DNA of 64,000 nucleotides from UBA11740 sp035635855 (GCA_035635855.1 DASQAF010000009.1:124001-188000); one strand, 5' to 3'; counted from the first letter of the stretch, positions 1-8,535 are shown. Made by a program: numbers and translations. The notes: generated by a model not told the origin, from the letters alone.

Positions 1-1
1 G

Positions 2-460
2 GCAGCGCGCTATTTACGGCGCGAGCGCCCCGGCCATACGCTGCAAACAACAGCGCTGATTCACGAAGCTTATCTGCGCCTGATCGATCAGAAGAGCGTG
101 CAATGGCAGAATCGGGCGCAGTTTTTCGGCATTGCCGCGCAAATGATGCGGCGCATTCTGGTCGACCATGCGCGGACGAAACATCGCGCCAAGCGCGGCG
201 GCTCCGATATCAGGGTTTCGCTTACCGACGCCACCTCACTTACAAAGGATCCTGACCTGGATTTGGTGGAGCTTGATGAAGCGTTGAATCGTCTGGGGAA
301 AATTGATCCTCAGCAAAGTAAGATTGTAGAGCTGAGATTTTTTAGCGGACTGAATGTCGATGAAACGGCGGCCGCCTTGCAAATTTCGCCGGCGACTGTG
401 AAACGTGATTGGAAAGTTGCCAAGGCGTGGCTGTATCGGGAAATTAGTCGTGATGAATAA
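2..460 (+). CDS. ECF-type RNA polymerase sigma factor, 5'-truncated by window edge
   Basis: The frame is already open at base 2, so the true start lies outside the window; 152 residues are visible. The N-terminal visible part (ARYLRRERPGHTLQTTALIHEAYLRL) is the sigma-2 region of the ECF subfamily that is abundant in Acidobacteriota and Planctomycetes. The C-terminal part carries a sigma-4 helix-turn-helix (DETAAALQISPATVKRDW). It would recruit RNA polymerase to a dedicated promoter set. Its TAA overlaps the ATG of the downstream receptor-type kinase by 8 bp, so the two are translationally coupled and probably form one signalling unit. No anti-sigma gene is visible. The family assignment is secure; the regulon is unknown. 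Confidence 0.9.
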   Translation, partial: AARYLRRERPGHTLQTTALIHEAYLRLIDQKSVQWQNRAQFFGIAAQMMRRILVDHARTKHRAKRGGSDIRVSLTDATSLTKDPDLDLVELDEALNRLGKIDPQQSKIVELRFFSGLNVDETAAALQISPATVKRDWKVAKAWLYREISRDE

Positions 461-3452
461 AACCGGCTCGGCAAACTGGGAAGAAGTAAAGGAGCTGTTC
501 GAACAGGTGTTGGCGCGCCCGTTCGCGGAGCGCGACGCGTTTCTCAACGAGGCCAGCGCGGGCGATGAAGCTTTGCGCCGCGAAGTCGAATCATTGATCA
601 AGTCTTACGAGCAGGCCGAAAGCTTTATGGAGTCGCCGGCGGTGGAAGCCGCGGCTGATTCACTCGTGGGAAACCAGGACAAACTCGCGCCCGGCCAAAA
701 AGTAAGTCACTACGAAATCCTGGCCGAGATCGGCGAAGGCGGCATGGGCGAGGTCTATCTCGCCAAAGACACCAAGCTGGGGCGGCGTGTCGCGCTAAAG
801 TTGTTGCCTGCCTATTTCACCAGCGACGAGAAGAGACTTAAACGTTTTGAGCAGGAGGCCCGTGCCGCTTCTGGGCTCAGCCATCCCAACGTGTGCGTTA
901 TCCATGAAGTCGGCGAGACCGAAGACGGGCGTCCATTCATTACCATGGAGCATGTCGAAGGCGTCACCCTGCGACAGCGACTCGCGGCCAGCGCTTTATC
1001 GCCGGGTGAAGCACTGGACATGGCGATCCAGGTCGCCGACGCGCTGGTCGCTGCTCACGAAGCCGGCATCGTTCATCGGGACATCAAGCCTGAAAACCTT
1101 ATGATTCGTCGTGACGGCTATGTGAAGGTGCTGGATTTCGGGCTGGCCAAGCTGACGGAAAAATCCGGCGGCTTTAACAGTCTCACCGCAACGACGCTGC
1201 TGCGGACCTCGACTCCGGGACTGGTGATGGGCACGGTTGCTTATATGTCCCCCGAACAAGCCCGCGGCGTCAATGTCGACGCGCGCACAGACATCTGGAG
1301 TCTGGGTGTCGTGCTTTATGAAATGATCTCCGGGCGTGCGCCGTTTGCCGGAGAGACACCGACCGATGTAGTGGTCGCCATTATCGAGAAAGATCAGCCG
1401 CCGCTGGCAGAATCAGTTGCGGATTTGCCGGCGGAACTGGAGCGGATCGTCAAAAAGGCGCTGCGAAAGAATCGTGACGAGAGATATCAGTTGGTTAAAG
1501 AGATGGCGATCGACTTGCGCAGCCTGCGACGCGAATTGCAGGTCGAAGGGGATCGTTCAGTCGCGCCTTCGTTTTCCGCCGAGCAGACGCAGGCTGATGT
1601 TCATCGAACGACAGACCAGGTCGACACCACGCGACACACTCAGACAGTTAGTGTCGAGCGCCCATCCGCTAAACTCAACCGAACCGCTCTGATCGTTATC
1701 GCTGTGCTGGTCTTTAGTGCAATAAGTTTCTTTGGTTATTATTTCGTCAGCAAGCTTCTCGCTCCAAATGCCACCGGGCGTTTCCAGCGCATCAAAGTCA
1801 CCAAACTCACCACTAACGGCAATGCAGCCTTTGCCGCCATCTCTCGGGACGGAAAATATGTGGCCTATGTGTTGAGTGAAGGAGGCCAGCAGAGTCTCTG
1901 GTTGCGACAGACGGCTGTGGATAGCAACGTGCGCCTCTTGCCCGCGCGCGAGGGCCGATACCTTGGCATCGCCTTTTCTCCGGACAGTAACTTCATCTTT
2001 TATGGCTACGCTGGTCCCGGTGCAATTCAACATCCTGAACTCTACAAAGTTCCGGTGCTGGCCATGGGCGCCCCAGCAGTAAAAGTAGACCTCTATAACG
2101 GACCACAGGGACTGTCGCATGATGGAAAGAAGATTGCTTTCTTTCGTTATGAGGGGGAAAAAAGAGAAGACCGGATGATGGTGGCAAACGCCGACGGCAG
2201 TGGCGAACAGGCAGTTGCCACGCAAAAATGGCCCGAGCGATTCGGATGGAACTGGGATGCCCGGCCGGCCTGGTCGAGTGACGATCAGAAGCTAAGTGCG
2301 GCCCTGGTTAATACTGAATTGGGTAGTTCCTTCCTCAGACTTTACGAAGTTCGCCTTTCGGACCGATCGGAAAATATTGTTACTTTGACGGGTCAGAAGT
2401 TTGAGCTGCTGGACGGCGTCTCAATGTTAGAGGACGCCAGCGGTTTGATGGTCACGGCTAAGGCGCAAAACGCTTCGTTCTTTCAGCTCTGGCTTCTGGC
2501 GCGCGACGGGTCGGCGCGACAAATCACCAACGACTTGAGTGATTACCTCGGCTCGAGCTTGACCGCGGATTCCGCCGCGATCGTTACAGTGCAGCGACAG
2601 GTAGTCTCAAATATTTGGGCGGCGCCGAAGGCGGAACCTAACCGCGTCGCCGCGGTCACTTCGGGCGCAGGCAGATATTTCGATACCTGTTGGGCACCGG
2701 ATGGCAAAATCATTTACGCGTCGGACGCCAGCGGCAACGCGAATATATATGAAACAGATCTCCAGGGTTCGAACTCAAGAAATCTGACCGACGCCGGACG
2801 TAACTACGGGGCAGCAGTTTCGCCTGACGGGCGCCACATTGCTTTTCATTCGAATCGTTCGGGCATATTTCAAGTCTGGGTGGCTGACCGCGATGGAAGC
2901 AATCCGCGACAATTAACCAATGGTCAACAGGAAAGCAACTGGCCTCAATTCTCTGGCGACAGCAAGTGGGTAATTTATCAACATTTTGATCCCGCCAACC
3001 CCGGCACTCTCTGGAAAGTACCCATCGAAGGCGGAACGGCGATCCTGATTACGGACAGAGTGTTGATGCGGCCGGCTGTATCGCCGGACGGAAACTGGAT
3101 TGCAGGATGGTATGGAGATAATCAACAGAACGGACCGTGGCGCCTGGGAGTTATTCCCTTCCCCTTCCCAGCCGGCGGATTGGTAAGAATTTTCGACGTT
3201 CCGCCCACGGTGCAAGTCAATTGGGATGTTTTGATCCGCTGGAGCGCGGACGGTCGCGGTCTGACATATGTCGACCGTCGCGGCGGGTTCGATAATCTTT
3301 GGTCTCAATCGCTTGACGGCGGAGCGCCAAAGCAGGTGACTAACTTGAAGGACAGCCGGATCTTTTCGTTCGATTGGTCACGTGACGGCCGTCTGCTGGT
3401 ATCGCGCGGTATGCAAACGAACGACGTTGTTTTGATCAGCGACGCGAAATGA
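453..3452 (+). CDS. Membrane Ser/Thr protein kinase with C-terminal TolB/WD40-like propeller
   Basis: A 999-residue protein. Residues 1-80 form the helical segment usual in front of such kinases. The kinase domain spans about 87-355, with the glycine loop GEGGMGEVYLAKD, the VAIK-type lysine in VALKLL (about 116), catalytic HRDIKPEN (Asp about 210), DFG (228-230) and the substrate-binding segment GTVAYMSPEQARG. A single transmembrane helix (TALIVIAVLVFSAISFFGYY) lies near residue 415. The remaining part has repeated SPDG.. and ..DGSNPRQLT blades typical of TolB/WD40 propellers, presumably outside the membrane as a sensor. The start at 453 was chosen over an upstream in-frame codon at 405 because it overlaps the sigma factor stop. 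This sigma-kinase pairing is common in Acidobacteriota; the ligand is unknown. Confidence 0.93.
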   Translation: MNKTGSANWEEVKELFEQVLARPFAERDAFLNEASAGDEALRREVESLIKSYEQAESFMESPAVEAAADSLVGNQDKLAPGQKVSHYEILAEIGEGGMGEVYLAKDTKLGRRVALKLLPAYFTSDEKRLKRFEQEARAASGLSHPNVCVIHEVGETEDGRPFITMEHVEGVTLRQRLAASALSPGEALDMAIQVADALVAAHEAGIVHRDIKPENLMIRRDGYVKVLDFGLAKLTEKSGGFNSLTATTLLRTSTPGLVMGTVAYMSPEQARGVNVDARTDIWSLGVVLYEMISGRAPFAGETPTDVVVAIIEKDQPPLAESVADLPAELERIVKKALRKNRDERYQLVKEMAIDLRSLRRELQVEGDRSVAPSFSAEQTQADVHRTTDQVDTTRHTQTVSVERPSAKLNRTALIVIAVLVFSAISFFGYYFVSKLLAPNATGRFQRIKVTKLTTNGNAAFAAISRDGKYVAYVLSEGGQQSLWLRQTAVDSNVRLLPAREGRYLGIAFSPDSNFIFYGYAGPGAIQHPELYKVPVLAMGAPAVKVDLYNGPQGLSHDGKKIAFFRYEGEKREDRMMVANADGSGEQAVATQKWPERFGWNWDARPAWSSDDQKLSAALVNTELGSSFLRLYEVRLSDRSENIVTLTGQKFELLDGVSMLEDASGLMVTAKAQNASFFQLWLLARDGSARQITNDLSDYLGSSLTADSAAIVTVQRQVVSNIWAAPKAEPNRVAAVTSGAGRYFDTCWAPDGKIIYASDASGNANIYETDLQGSNSRNLTDAGRNYGAAVSPDGRHIAFHSNRSGIFQVWVADRDGSNPRQLTNGQQESNWPQFSGDSKWVIYQHFDPANPGTLWKVPIEGGTAILITDRVLMRPAVSPDGNWIAGWYGDNQQNGPWRLGVIPFPFPAGGLVRIFDVPPTVQVNWDVLIRWSADGRGLTYVDRRGGFDNLWSQSLDGGAPKQVTNLKDSRIFSFDWSRDGRLLVSRGMQTNDVVLISDAK

Positions 3453-3462
3453 ACTCCGTTTC

Positions 3463-3585
3463 GCTGGGACGTCTCGTCCGCACTGAGCGCGAAGCGCGAA
3501 TGAACGAATTGCTACGAATTGATCGAGACACTGAGACGACTTCGCGCCTCCGGCGCGGTGCGGACGAGACGTCCGCGCTCCCAGC
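3463..3585. repeat. Imperfect inverted repeat of the GTCTCGTCCGC family
   Basis: A left arm near 3463-3484 (GCTGGGACGTCTCGTCCGCAC) is matched by the reverse complement of 3557-3585, which contains an extra GCGCGGAC block. The core GGACG..GTCCGC recurs, with variation, at about 8950, 48030, 58891-58996 and 60439-60464. It fills the gap between the kinase and the molybdoenzyme and may also act as a transcription stop. Confidence 0.7.
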
Positions 3586-3591
3586 ATTAAC

Positions 3592-3618
3592 TTGGATCGA
3601 GTCGGAAGACGTTATAAT
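3592..3618 (+). promoter_or_regulatory. Possible sigma-70-type promoter for the molybdoenzyme gene
   Basis: A perfect TATAAT at 3613-3618 is preceded by TTGGAT at 3592-3597, with a short 15-bp spacer. It lies 39 bp in front of the ATG at 3658 and supports that start over the in-frame TTG at 3592. The spacer is suboptimal, so the -35 assignment is weak. Confidence 0.45.
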
Positions 3619-3657
3619 CTCGTTGGGCTGGAAAATATTTCTCCCTGGCTTTCTCAG

Positions 3658-6009
3658 ATGACCACAAAGAAAGAAGATCGGGTTCCCAAATCAGGAGCGC
3701 AGCCTCCTGAAGAAACCTCCACGCTGCTGGTCAAACCCATCGGCAAAGTTGCCGGCGGAATTCCCGCCGCGATCACCGCGGTAAAATACGCTTTTGGTGA
3801 GATGGGCGTCGTCCGCGGCACGCGCACGCTGCTCCAATTGAATCAGAAGGAAGGTATCGATTGTCCCGGCTGCGCCTGGCCCGAGCCGGACGGCGAGCGC
3901 TCGCATTTCGAGTTCTGCGAAGAGGGCGCCAAGCACGTCGCCGATGAAGCCACCACCAAACGCGTCACGCCTGAGTTTTTTCAACAGTGGAGCGTGACGG
4001 AATTGGCGCGGCAGTCCGATCTCTGGCTCAACCAGCAAGGGCGAATCACGCAGCCAACGGTCCGGCGCGCCGGCGACGATCATTACCAGGCTATTAGTTG
4101 GTCGGACGCGTTCGCCCTGATCGCTCTTGAACTAAAGTCATTGGCCTCGCCGGATGAAGCCGTCTTTTACACCTCAGGCCGCGCCAGTAATGAAGCCGCC
4201 TTTCTCTACCAACTCTTCGTGCGACAGTTTGGCACAAACAATCTGCCTGATTGTTCGAACATGTGCCATGAATCCAGCGGCACCGGAATGAAAGAGGCAC
4301 TCGGTTTTGGCAAAGGTACTGTGACGCTGGAGGACTTTAATCTCGCCGACGCAATTTTTGTAATCGGCCAGAACCCCGGCACGAACCATCCGCGCATGTT
4401 GACTTCGCTGCTGCAGGCGAAGCGGCGCGGCTGCACCATCGTGCACATCAATCCGCTCCCTGAGACTGGTCTTACCCGCTTCAAACATCCACAGGAATTT
4501 TGGACTTTTCTTGGTGAAGGAACGAAGCTGGCCGATCTTTTCATACAGGTGCGCGTCAATGGCGACGTCGCCTTGCTCAAAGGAATCATGAAAGAGGTGT
4601 TCGACGCCGATGAGCGCCGGCCCGGCCAGGTCCTCGATCAGGAATTCATTAATGGTCACACTACGGGGTTTGAAGATTTTAAAGCAGCGTTGGGCCGGGT
4701 TCATCTCGGCGACATTCTCGACCAAGCCGGCGTTACCAAGAGTCAACTGGAAGATGCCGCGCGCATTTTTGTTGAATCTGAGCGCGTGATTTTTTGTTGG
4801 GCAATGGGCCTGACTCAGCACAAGAACGCGGTCGGCAACATCCAGGAAATTATCAACCTGATGTTGTTGCGCGGGCAGTTGGGCAAGCCGGGCAGCGGCT
4901 TGTGTCCGGTGCGTGGTCATAGCAACGTGCAGGGTGACCGCACGATGGGCATCTGGGAACAGCCAGGCGATGACTTTCTGGATAAGCTGGGCAAGGAATT
5001 CGGCTTCGAACCGCCGCGCCACCATGGCCTCGATACGGTGGGAGCGATTCAGGCGATGCACGAAGGGAAAGCGAAAGTATTTTTTGCCCTCGGCGGCAAC
5101 TTTCTTTCCGCCACGCCGGACACTGAATACACCGCCGAAGCTTTGCGGCGTTGTCAGTTGACTGCGCACGTTTCGACCAAGCTGAATCGCGCGCACTTGA
5201 TCACCGGCCGGCAGGCGCTGATTCTGCCTTGCCTCGGGCGCACCGAAATTGATCAGCAGGCCGGCGGGCCACAGTTCATCACGACCGAAAACTCCATGGC
5301 AGTAGTTGAAGGCTGGCAGGGTCGGCTGGCGCCGGCTTCGGATCAACTATTAAGCGAACCCGCAATCGTGGCTGGACTGGCGAAAGCTGTGCTGACTGAT
5401 CGGTCTACGGTTGATTGGGACAGCTTGACCGCAAACTACGATCTCATTCGCGGACACATCGAGCATGTCGTCCCCGGCTTTGAAAACTATAACGAGCGCG
5501 CCAAACATCCCGGGGGATTCTATCTGCCGAATCCGATTCGCACACTTGAATTCAAAACCGAAGACGGTCGAGCGCATTTCATGGTCCATCCTTTGCCGAT
5601 ACACGAGCTAAAGCCGGGACAGTTTCTGATGATGACCATGCGCAGTCACGATCAATTCAATACGACAATCTATGGGCTGGACGATCGCTATCGCGGCATT
5701 CACAACGGCCGGCGCGTGGTGTTTCTCAATCGCGCCGATATTCGTCTGGCTAAGTTAAAGGAGGGCCAGGTTGTCGATCTGATCAGCCATTTTGAAGGCG
5801 AAGAACGCATCGCGCGCCACTTTACCGTCGTGCCCTACAACATTCCCCGACGCAGCGCCGCAACTTATTTTCCGGAAGCTAACGTGCTGGTCCCCGTGCG
5901 CCACTATGCGGACAAGAGTCACACACCGGCTTCGAAATCGGTGGTGATTAGTATTCGGTCGGCGGAAAGTTTCACCACAGAGGACACAGAGAAATCAACA
6001 GAGGGATAG
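3658..6009 (+). CDS. FdhF/YdeP family molybdopterin oxidoreductase (formate dehydrogenase alpha-like)
   Basis: A 783-residue member of the soluble molybdopterin oxidoreductase family related to E. coli YdeP. The N-terminal CPGCAWPEPDG and the cofactor-pocket segment PDCSNMCHESSGTG are characteristic. Further signatures are IGQNPGTNHPRML, the QHKNAVGNIQEIINLMLLRG block and the C-terminal MGD-binding domain (MRSHDQFNTTIYGLDDRYRG). No iron-sulfur four-Cys motif of respiratory formate dehydrogenases is complete. The substrate cannot be read from sequence; acid or peroxide stress roles are described for YdeP. The last 12 residues (FTTEDTEKSTEG) are read from a dispersed repeat that carries the stop codon, so the native C-terminus has probably been replaced. 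It is followed by a GAF-type Met-sulfoxide reductase and a MobB-like P-loop gene. Confidence 0.88.
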   Translation: MTTKKEDRVPKSGAQPPEETSTLLVKPIGKVAGGIPAAITAVKYAFGEMGVVRGTRTLLQLNQKEGIDCPGCAWPEPDGERSHFEFCEEGAKHVADEATTKRVTPEFFQQWSVTELARQSDLWLNQQGRITQPTVRRAGDDHYQAISWSDAFALIALELKSLASPDEAVFYTSGRASNEAAFLYQLFVRQFGTNNLPDCSNMCHESSGTGMKEALGFGKGTVTLEDFNLADAIFVIGQNPGTNHPRMLTSLLQAKRRGCTIVHINPLPETGLTRFKHPQEFWTFLGEGTKLADLFIQVRVNGDVALLKGIMKEVFDADERRPGQVLDQEFINGHTTGFEDFKAALGRVHLGDILDQAGVTKSQLEDAARIFVESERVIFCWAMGLTQHKNAVGNIQEIINLMLLRGQLGKPGSGLCPVRGHSNVQGDRTMGIWEQPGDDFLDKLGKEFGFEPPRHHGLDTVGAIQAMHEGKAKVFFALGGNFLSATPDTEYTAEALRRCQLTAHVSTKLNRAHLITGRQALILPCLGRTEIDQQAGGPQFITTENSMAVVEGWQGRLAPASDQLLSEPAIVAGLAKAVLTDRSTVDWDSLTANYDLIRGHIEHVVPGFENYNERAKHPGGFYLPNPIRTLEFKTEDGRAHFMVHPLPIHELKPGQFLMMTMRSHDQFNTTIYGLDDRYRGIHNGRRVVFLNRADIRLAKLKEGQVVDLISHFEGEERIARHFTVVPYNIPRRSAATYFPEANVLVPVRHYADKSHTPASKSVVISIRSAESFTTEDTEKSTEG

Positions 6010-6047
6010 AAAGGTTTGCGTTTGAGAACCTCCGTGTCCTCTGTGGT
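5974..6047. repeat. Dispersed CACAGAGGACACAGAG inverted repeat
   Basis: Arms 5974-5991 and 6030-6047 are complementary at 17 of 18 positions. The left arm encodes the C-terminus of the molybdoenzyme; the right arm ends 2 bp in front of the reductase ATG. Related copies occur near 7407, 10398, 12447, 18840, 22187, 24289, 47930, 57776, 58153 and 60045. Confidence 0.9.
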
Positions 6048-6049
6048 TG

Positions 6050-6550
6050 ATGAATCGAAACATGACCTTTCAACTCGCAGAATCAAGCACAACCTCGAAA
6101 AGCGAACTTTACGATCAGCTCGCTGTGCAACTCAGCAGTCTGCTCGCCGGCGAACGCGATCTGATTGCCAATGCCGCGAACTTCTCCGCCCTGATCTTTC
6201 ATTCTTTGCCGGATCTGAATTGGGCGGGATTTTATTTTGCCACTGACGGCGAACTGATGTTGGGACCGTTTCAGGGGCAGCCTGCCTGCGTGCGCATCCG
6301 TATCGGCCAGGGCGTCTGCGGCACGGCAGCCGCGAAATGCGCAACTACTATCGTGCCGAACGTGCACGAGTTTCCCGGGCACATTGCCTGTGACAGCGCC
6401 TCGTATTCGGAAATCGTGGTACCGTTGATCAAGAATGATGAGTTTATCGGCGTGCTGGATCTCGATAGCCCGGTATTGGCAAGATTCGACGAAGCTGATG
6501 CTGAAGGGCTGCAGCGTCTGGCAGCTATTCTGATCGCGACTATCACATAG
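6050..6550 (+). CDS. msrC: Free methionine-(R)-sulfoxide reductase (GAF domain)
   Basis: A 166-residue single GAF-domain protein of the fRMsr family, which reduces free Met-R-sulfoxide in the cytoplasm with thioredoxin-type recycling. The signature LGPFQGQPACVRI, GQGVCGTAA and HEFPGHIACDSAS carries the three conserved cysteines at about 80, 90 and 114; Cys97 is extra. Length is normal. The ATG at 6050 lies at the edge of a repeat; ATG at 6062 (MTFQLAES) is an alternative and neither has a clear Shine-Dalgarno sequence. The neighbourhood with a molybdoenzyme suggests oxidative-stress repair, which is inference only. Confidence 0.87.
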   Translation: MNRNMTFQLAESSTTSKSELYDQLAVQLSSLLAGERDLIANAANFSALIFHSLPDLNWAGFYFATDGELMLGPFQGQPACVRIRIGQGVCGTAAAKCATTIVPNVHEFPGHIACDSASYSEIVVPLIKNDEFIGVLDLDSPVLARFDEADAEGLQRLAAILIATIT

Positions 6551-6551
6551 A

Positions 6552-6712
6552 CTGAGGCTCTGCCTCAGCACAGTGCGGTAAGGCTCTGCCTTAGCGGCAA
6601 GGTTGTTAATTAGAAATGGAGGCTACGCCTCCCCCGAGGCGCAGCCTCGGAGAAAAAAGTATCGTCGACGGAAAGCCATAGGCTTTCCGCGCTGTGCGGC
6701 GGCAAAGCCGCA
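6552..6712. repeat. Run of six consecutive mini-hairpins
   Basis: Five 6-8 bp palindromes with 3-base loops follow one another: 6552-6568 (CTGAGGC..GCCTCAG), 6579-6593 (TAAGGC..GCCTTA), 6618-6632 (GGAGGC..GCCTCC), 6634-6650 (CCGAGGC..GCCTCGG) and 6670-6688 (GGAAAGCC..GGCTTTCC). A sixth at 6695-6712 (TGCGGC..GCCGCA) has a longer loop. They occupy nearly the whole gap before the P-loop gene. The stems are unrelated in sequence apart from a GGC..GCC core. Confidence 0.85.
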
Positions 6713-6732
6713 GCGGAGTCACAACGTCATTA

Positions 6733-7437
6733 ATGCGGACAGAAAGCCATCATCAAACCGGAAAGAAAGAAGCAGGTCCAACTATCGCTGCCGTCAGCGG
6801 TTTGTCCTCGAACACCGGCAAGACGACTTTGATGTGCGAGTTGCTGCGGCGCTTGCCGGGCTGGGAAGCGATCAAGCTGACGCGCGGGCACTATCGCTCG
6901 TGCGGTAAAGACCCGCAGGGTTGTTGCGTCAGCGATCTGCTGCGCGACGAACCTTTGATTCGTTCCGGACGCGAGGCTAACTATGAAGCGGGCAAAGACA
7001 CGGGTCGATTCTGGGATGCGGGCGCGGCGAACGTGCACTGGGTGATTGTCGGTGAAGATCAGGTTGAGCACGGAATCAAGCAGGCTCTGTCGCGCGTCAA
7101 CGCCGCCGGGGTCCTGGTTGAAGGCAACAGTTTTCTGGACTACGTGGCGGCGGATTTCGCGATAATGTGCGCGCGCGCGGGCGAGAACAAGATGAAAACT
7201 TCAGCGCGCCGGACGCTGGAGAGAGCCGACGCGCTTTATCTTTCGACGCTTGACGATTGCGACGGGGCGACAGCGCTAAAGCGGTTCATGGAATGGCGCG
7301 GAGGCTTGACAAGCCAACTAAACTTAAACGGTTTGCCGATTTACACTGATGAAGACATTCCGCAGATCATCGCGCGGATACACCGTGTTAACGAGTCTCT
7401 GCTTATGACCTCTGTGTCCTCCGTGTCTCCGTGGTGA
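6733..7437 (+). CDS. P-loop NTPase, MobB-like (molybdopterin-guanine dinucleotide biosynthesis-like)
   Basis: A 234-residue P-loop protein with Walker A GLSSNTGKTTLM at about 24-35, then LTRGHYRSCGKD and an internal VEGNSFLDYVAADFAIM. The fold resembles the MobB/CooC-like GTPase group, and location behind a molybdoenzyme fits a role in Mo-cofactor maturation; both are inference, and I do not recognise the exact family. An upstream in-frame GTG at 6694 lies inside a hairpin, so the ATG at 6733 is preferred. The last nine residues (TSVSSVSPW region) and the stop are contributed by the dispersed CTGTGTCCTCCGTG repeat, a second case of a C-terminus made from repeat DNA in this cluster. Confidence 0.62.
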   Translation: MRTESHHQTGKKEAGPTIAAVSGLSSNTGKTTLMCELLRRLPGWEAIKLTRGHYRSCGKDPQGCCVSDLLRDEPLIRSGREANYEAGKDTGRFWDAGAANVHWVIVGEDQVEHGIKQALSRVNAAGVLVEGNSFLDYVAADFAIMCARAGENKMKTSARRTLERADALYLSTLDDCDGATALKRFMEWRGGLTSQLNLNGLPIYTDEDIPQIIARIHRVNESLLMTSVSSVSPW

Positions 7438-7479
7438 TTAAATCGTTAGCACCAAAATCAACCACGGGGGTACGGAGAA
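7407..7479. repeat. Dispersed CTCCGTGTCTCCGTGG inverted repeat
   Basis: The left arm (about 7407-7440, TGTCCTCCGTGTCTCCGTGG) and the right arm (AATCAACCACGGGGGTACGGAG, 7456-7477) are imperfectly complementary. The left arm encodes the C-terminus of the P-loop gene. The right arm supplies GGAGAAAG in front of the pirin ATG, so it doubles as a ribosome-binding site. Confidence 0.8.
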
Positions 7480-7485
7480 AGACGA

Positions 7486-8184
7486 ATGATCACAATTCGC
7501 CAGGCAGAAGAACGCGGCCACTTTGATCTTGAGTGGCTGGATACCTATCACACGTTTTCCTTCGATCAATATTACGACCCGGCGCATATGCACTTTCGCA
7601 GCCTGCGGGTCATCAACGAAGACCGCGTGGCGCCGGGGCAGGGGTTCCCGACGCACTCGCACCGCGACATGGAAATCATTACTTACATTCTGTCGGGAGC
7701 GCTCGAACACCGCGACAGTATGGGAAACGGTTCCGTAATTCGGCCGGGCGACGTCCAGCGCATGACCGCCGGCACCGGCGTGTCGCACAGCGAGTTCAAT
7801 CCATCCGAGAGCGAAGCCGTCCATCTCCTGCAAATCTGGATTCTACCAAAGACCCACGGCTTGACGCCGGGTTATGAAGAAAAGGCATTCGCTGAGGAAG
7901 AGAGGCGCGGGCGGCTGCGACTGATCGCCTCAGACGATGGCCGCGAGGGTGCGGTAACCATAAATCAGGATGCGCGGGTCTACGCGACTCTGCTGGATGC
8001 CGGACAGATTGTCACTCATTCGCTCCAGCCCCATCGTCATGCCTGGCTCCAGTTGGCGCGCGGTACCGTTCGTCTGAATGGAATGGAACTTAAGCAGGGC
8101 GACGGCGCGGCCGTGAGCAAAGAGAGCGAACTCTCAGTCTCCGCTCATGACCGGGCCGAGCTGCTGCTTTTCGATCTGGCTTAG
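7486..8184 (+). CDS. Pirin family protein (cupin, quercetin-dioxygenase-like)
   Basis: A 232-residue bicupin of the YhaK/pirin type. The N-terminal cupin has TYHTFSFDQYYDP, the metal-binding HSHRDMEIITYILSG and GTGVSHSEFN. The C-terminal half has the degenerate second cupin (HRHAWLQLARG). Pirins bind Fe(II); some degrade quercetin or sense redox state, and the role here is not predictable. GGAGAAAG at 7474-7481 is a good ribosome-binding site for the ATG at 7486. Length matches the family. Confidence 0.9.
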   Translation: MITIRQAEERGHFDLEWLDTYHTFSFDQYYDPAHMHFRSLRVINEDRVAPGQGFPTHSHRDMEIITYILSGALEHRDSMGNGSVIRPGDVQRMTAGTGVSHSEFNPSESEAVHLLQIWILPKTHGLTPGYEEKAFAEEERRGRLRLIASDDGREGAVTINQDARVYATLLDAGQIVTHSLQPHRHAWLQLARGTVRLNGMELKQGDGAAVSKESELSVSAHDRAELLLFDLA

Positions 8185-8232
8185 GTTGATGCCGTTCAGG
8201 CGAGAGAACGGCGAATCAGTTAAGCGACCCAA

Positions 8233-8535
8233 CTATTCTTCAGCGCGATTTACTGCCGCCACCGGAGTTTGAAGGTCGCGCAATTCACTCACGATCTCTT
8301 CAATCCGCTTCGCCTGACTCTCGATCGTCTCGGCTCGCCGGCGCGATTTTTCGTTCAATTCCTCGCGGAGAAGCAATTGCGCCTGGCCCAACAAAGCAGC
8401 CAGTGGGTTGTTAATTTCATGCCTGACTCGCGCCACCAGCGCCGCCGCGTCAGTTAACTTTGTCTCATAGTCCGTAACCAGGGCGCGCAAACGCGCCAGG
8501 TCATTCGTGTCCGCAGACGTTTGTGATTCGCTCAT
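8233..8535 (-). CDS. Stand-alone histidine kinase DHp (HisKA) domain protein
   Basis: A 100-residue acidic, helical protein. It holds a clear histidine-kinase H-box (RVRHEINNPLAALLGQAQLL) followed by the second DHp helix (RRRAETIESQAKRIEEIVSELRDLQ) and then stops. There is no sensor domain, no transmembrane segment and no catalytic ATPase domain downstream. The His could receive phosphate in trans from another kinase, or the protein could be a dimerisation decoy. ATG at 8535 with GGAG just upstream is preferred to a TTG three codons earlier. It faces the pirin gene tail-to-tail. An intact short gene seems likelier than a remnant, because no further kinase sequence follows. Confidence 0.7.
   Translation of the reverse strand: MSESQTSADTNDLARLRALVTDYETKLTDAAALVARVRHEINNPLAALLGQAQLLLREELNEKSRRRAETIESQAKRIEEIVSELRDLQTPVAAVNRAEE

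Noticed and set aside
4174..5346. Long open frame antisense to the molybdoenzyme gene
   Set aside because: It is composed of low-complexity Arg/Gly/His-rich sequence, has no domain, and fully overlaps a gene with complete family motifs; GC-rich codon bias explains it.
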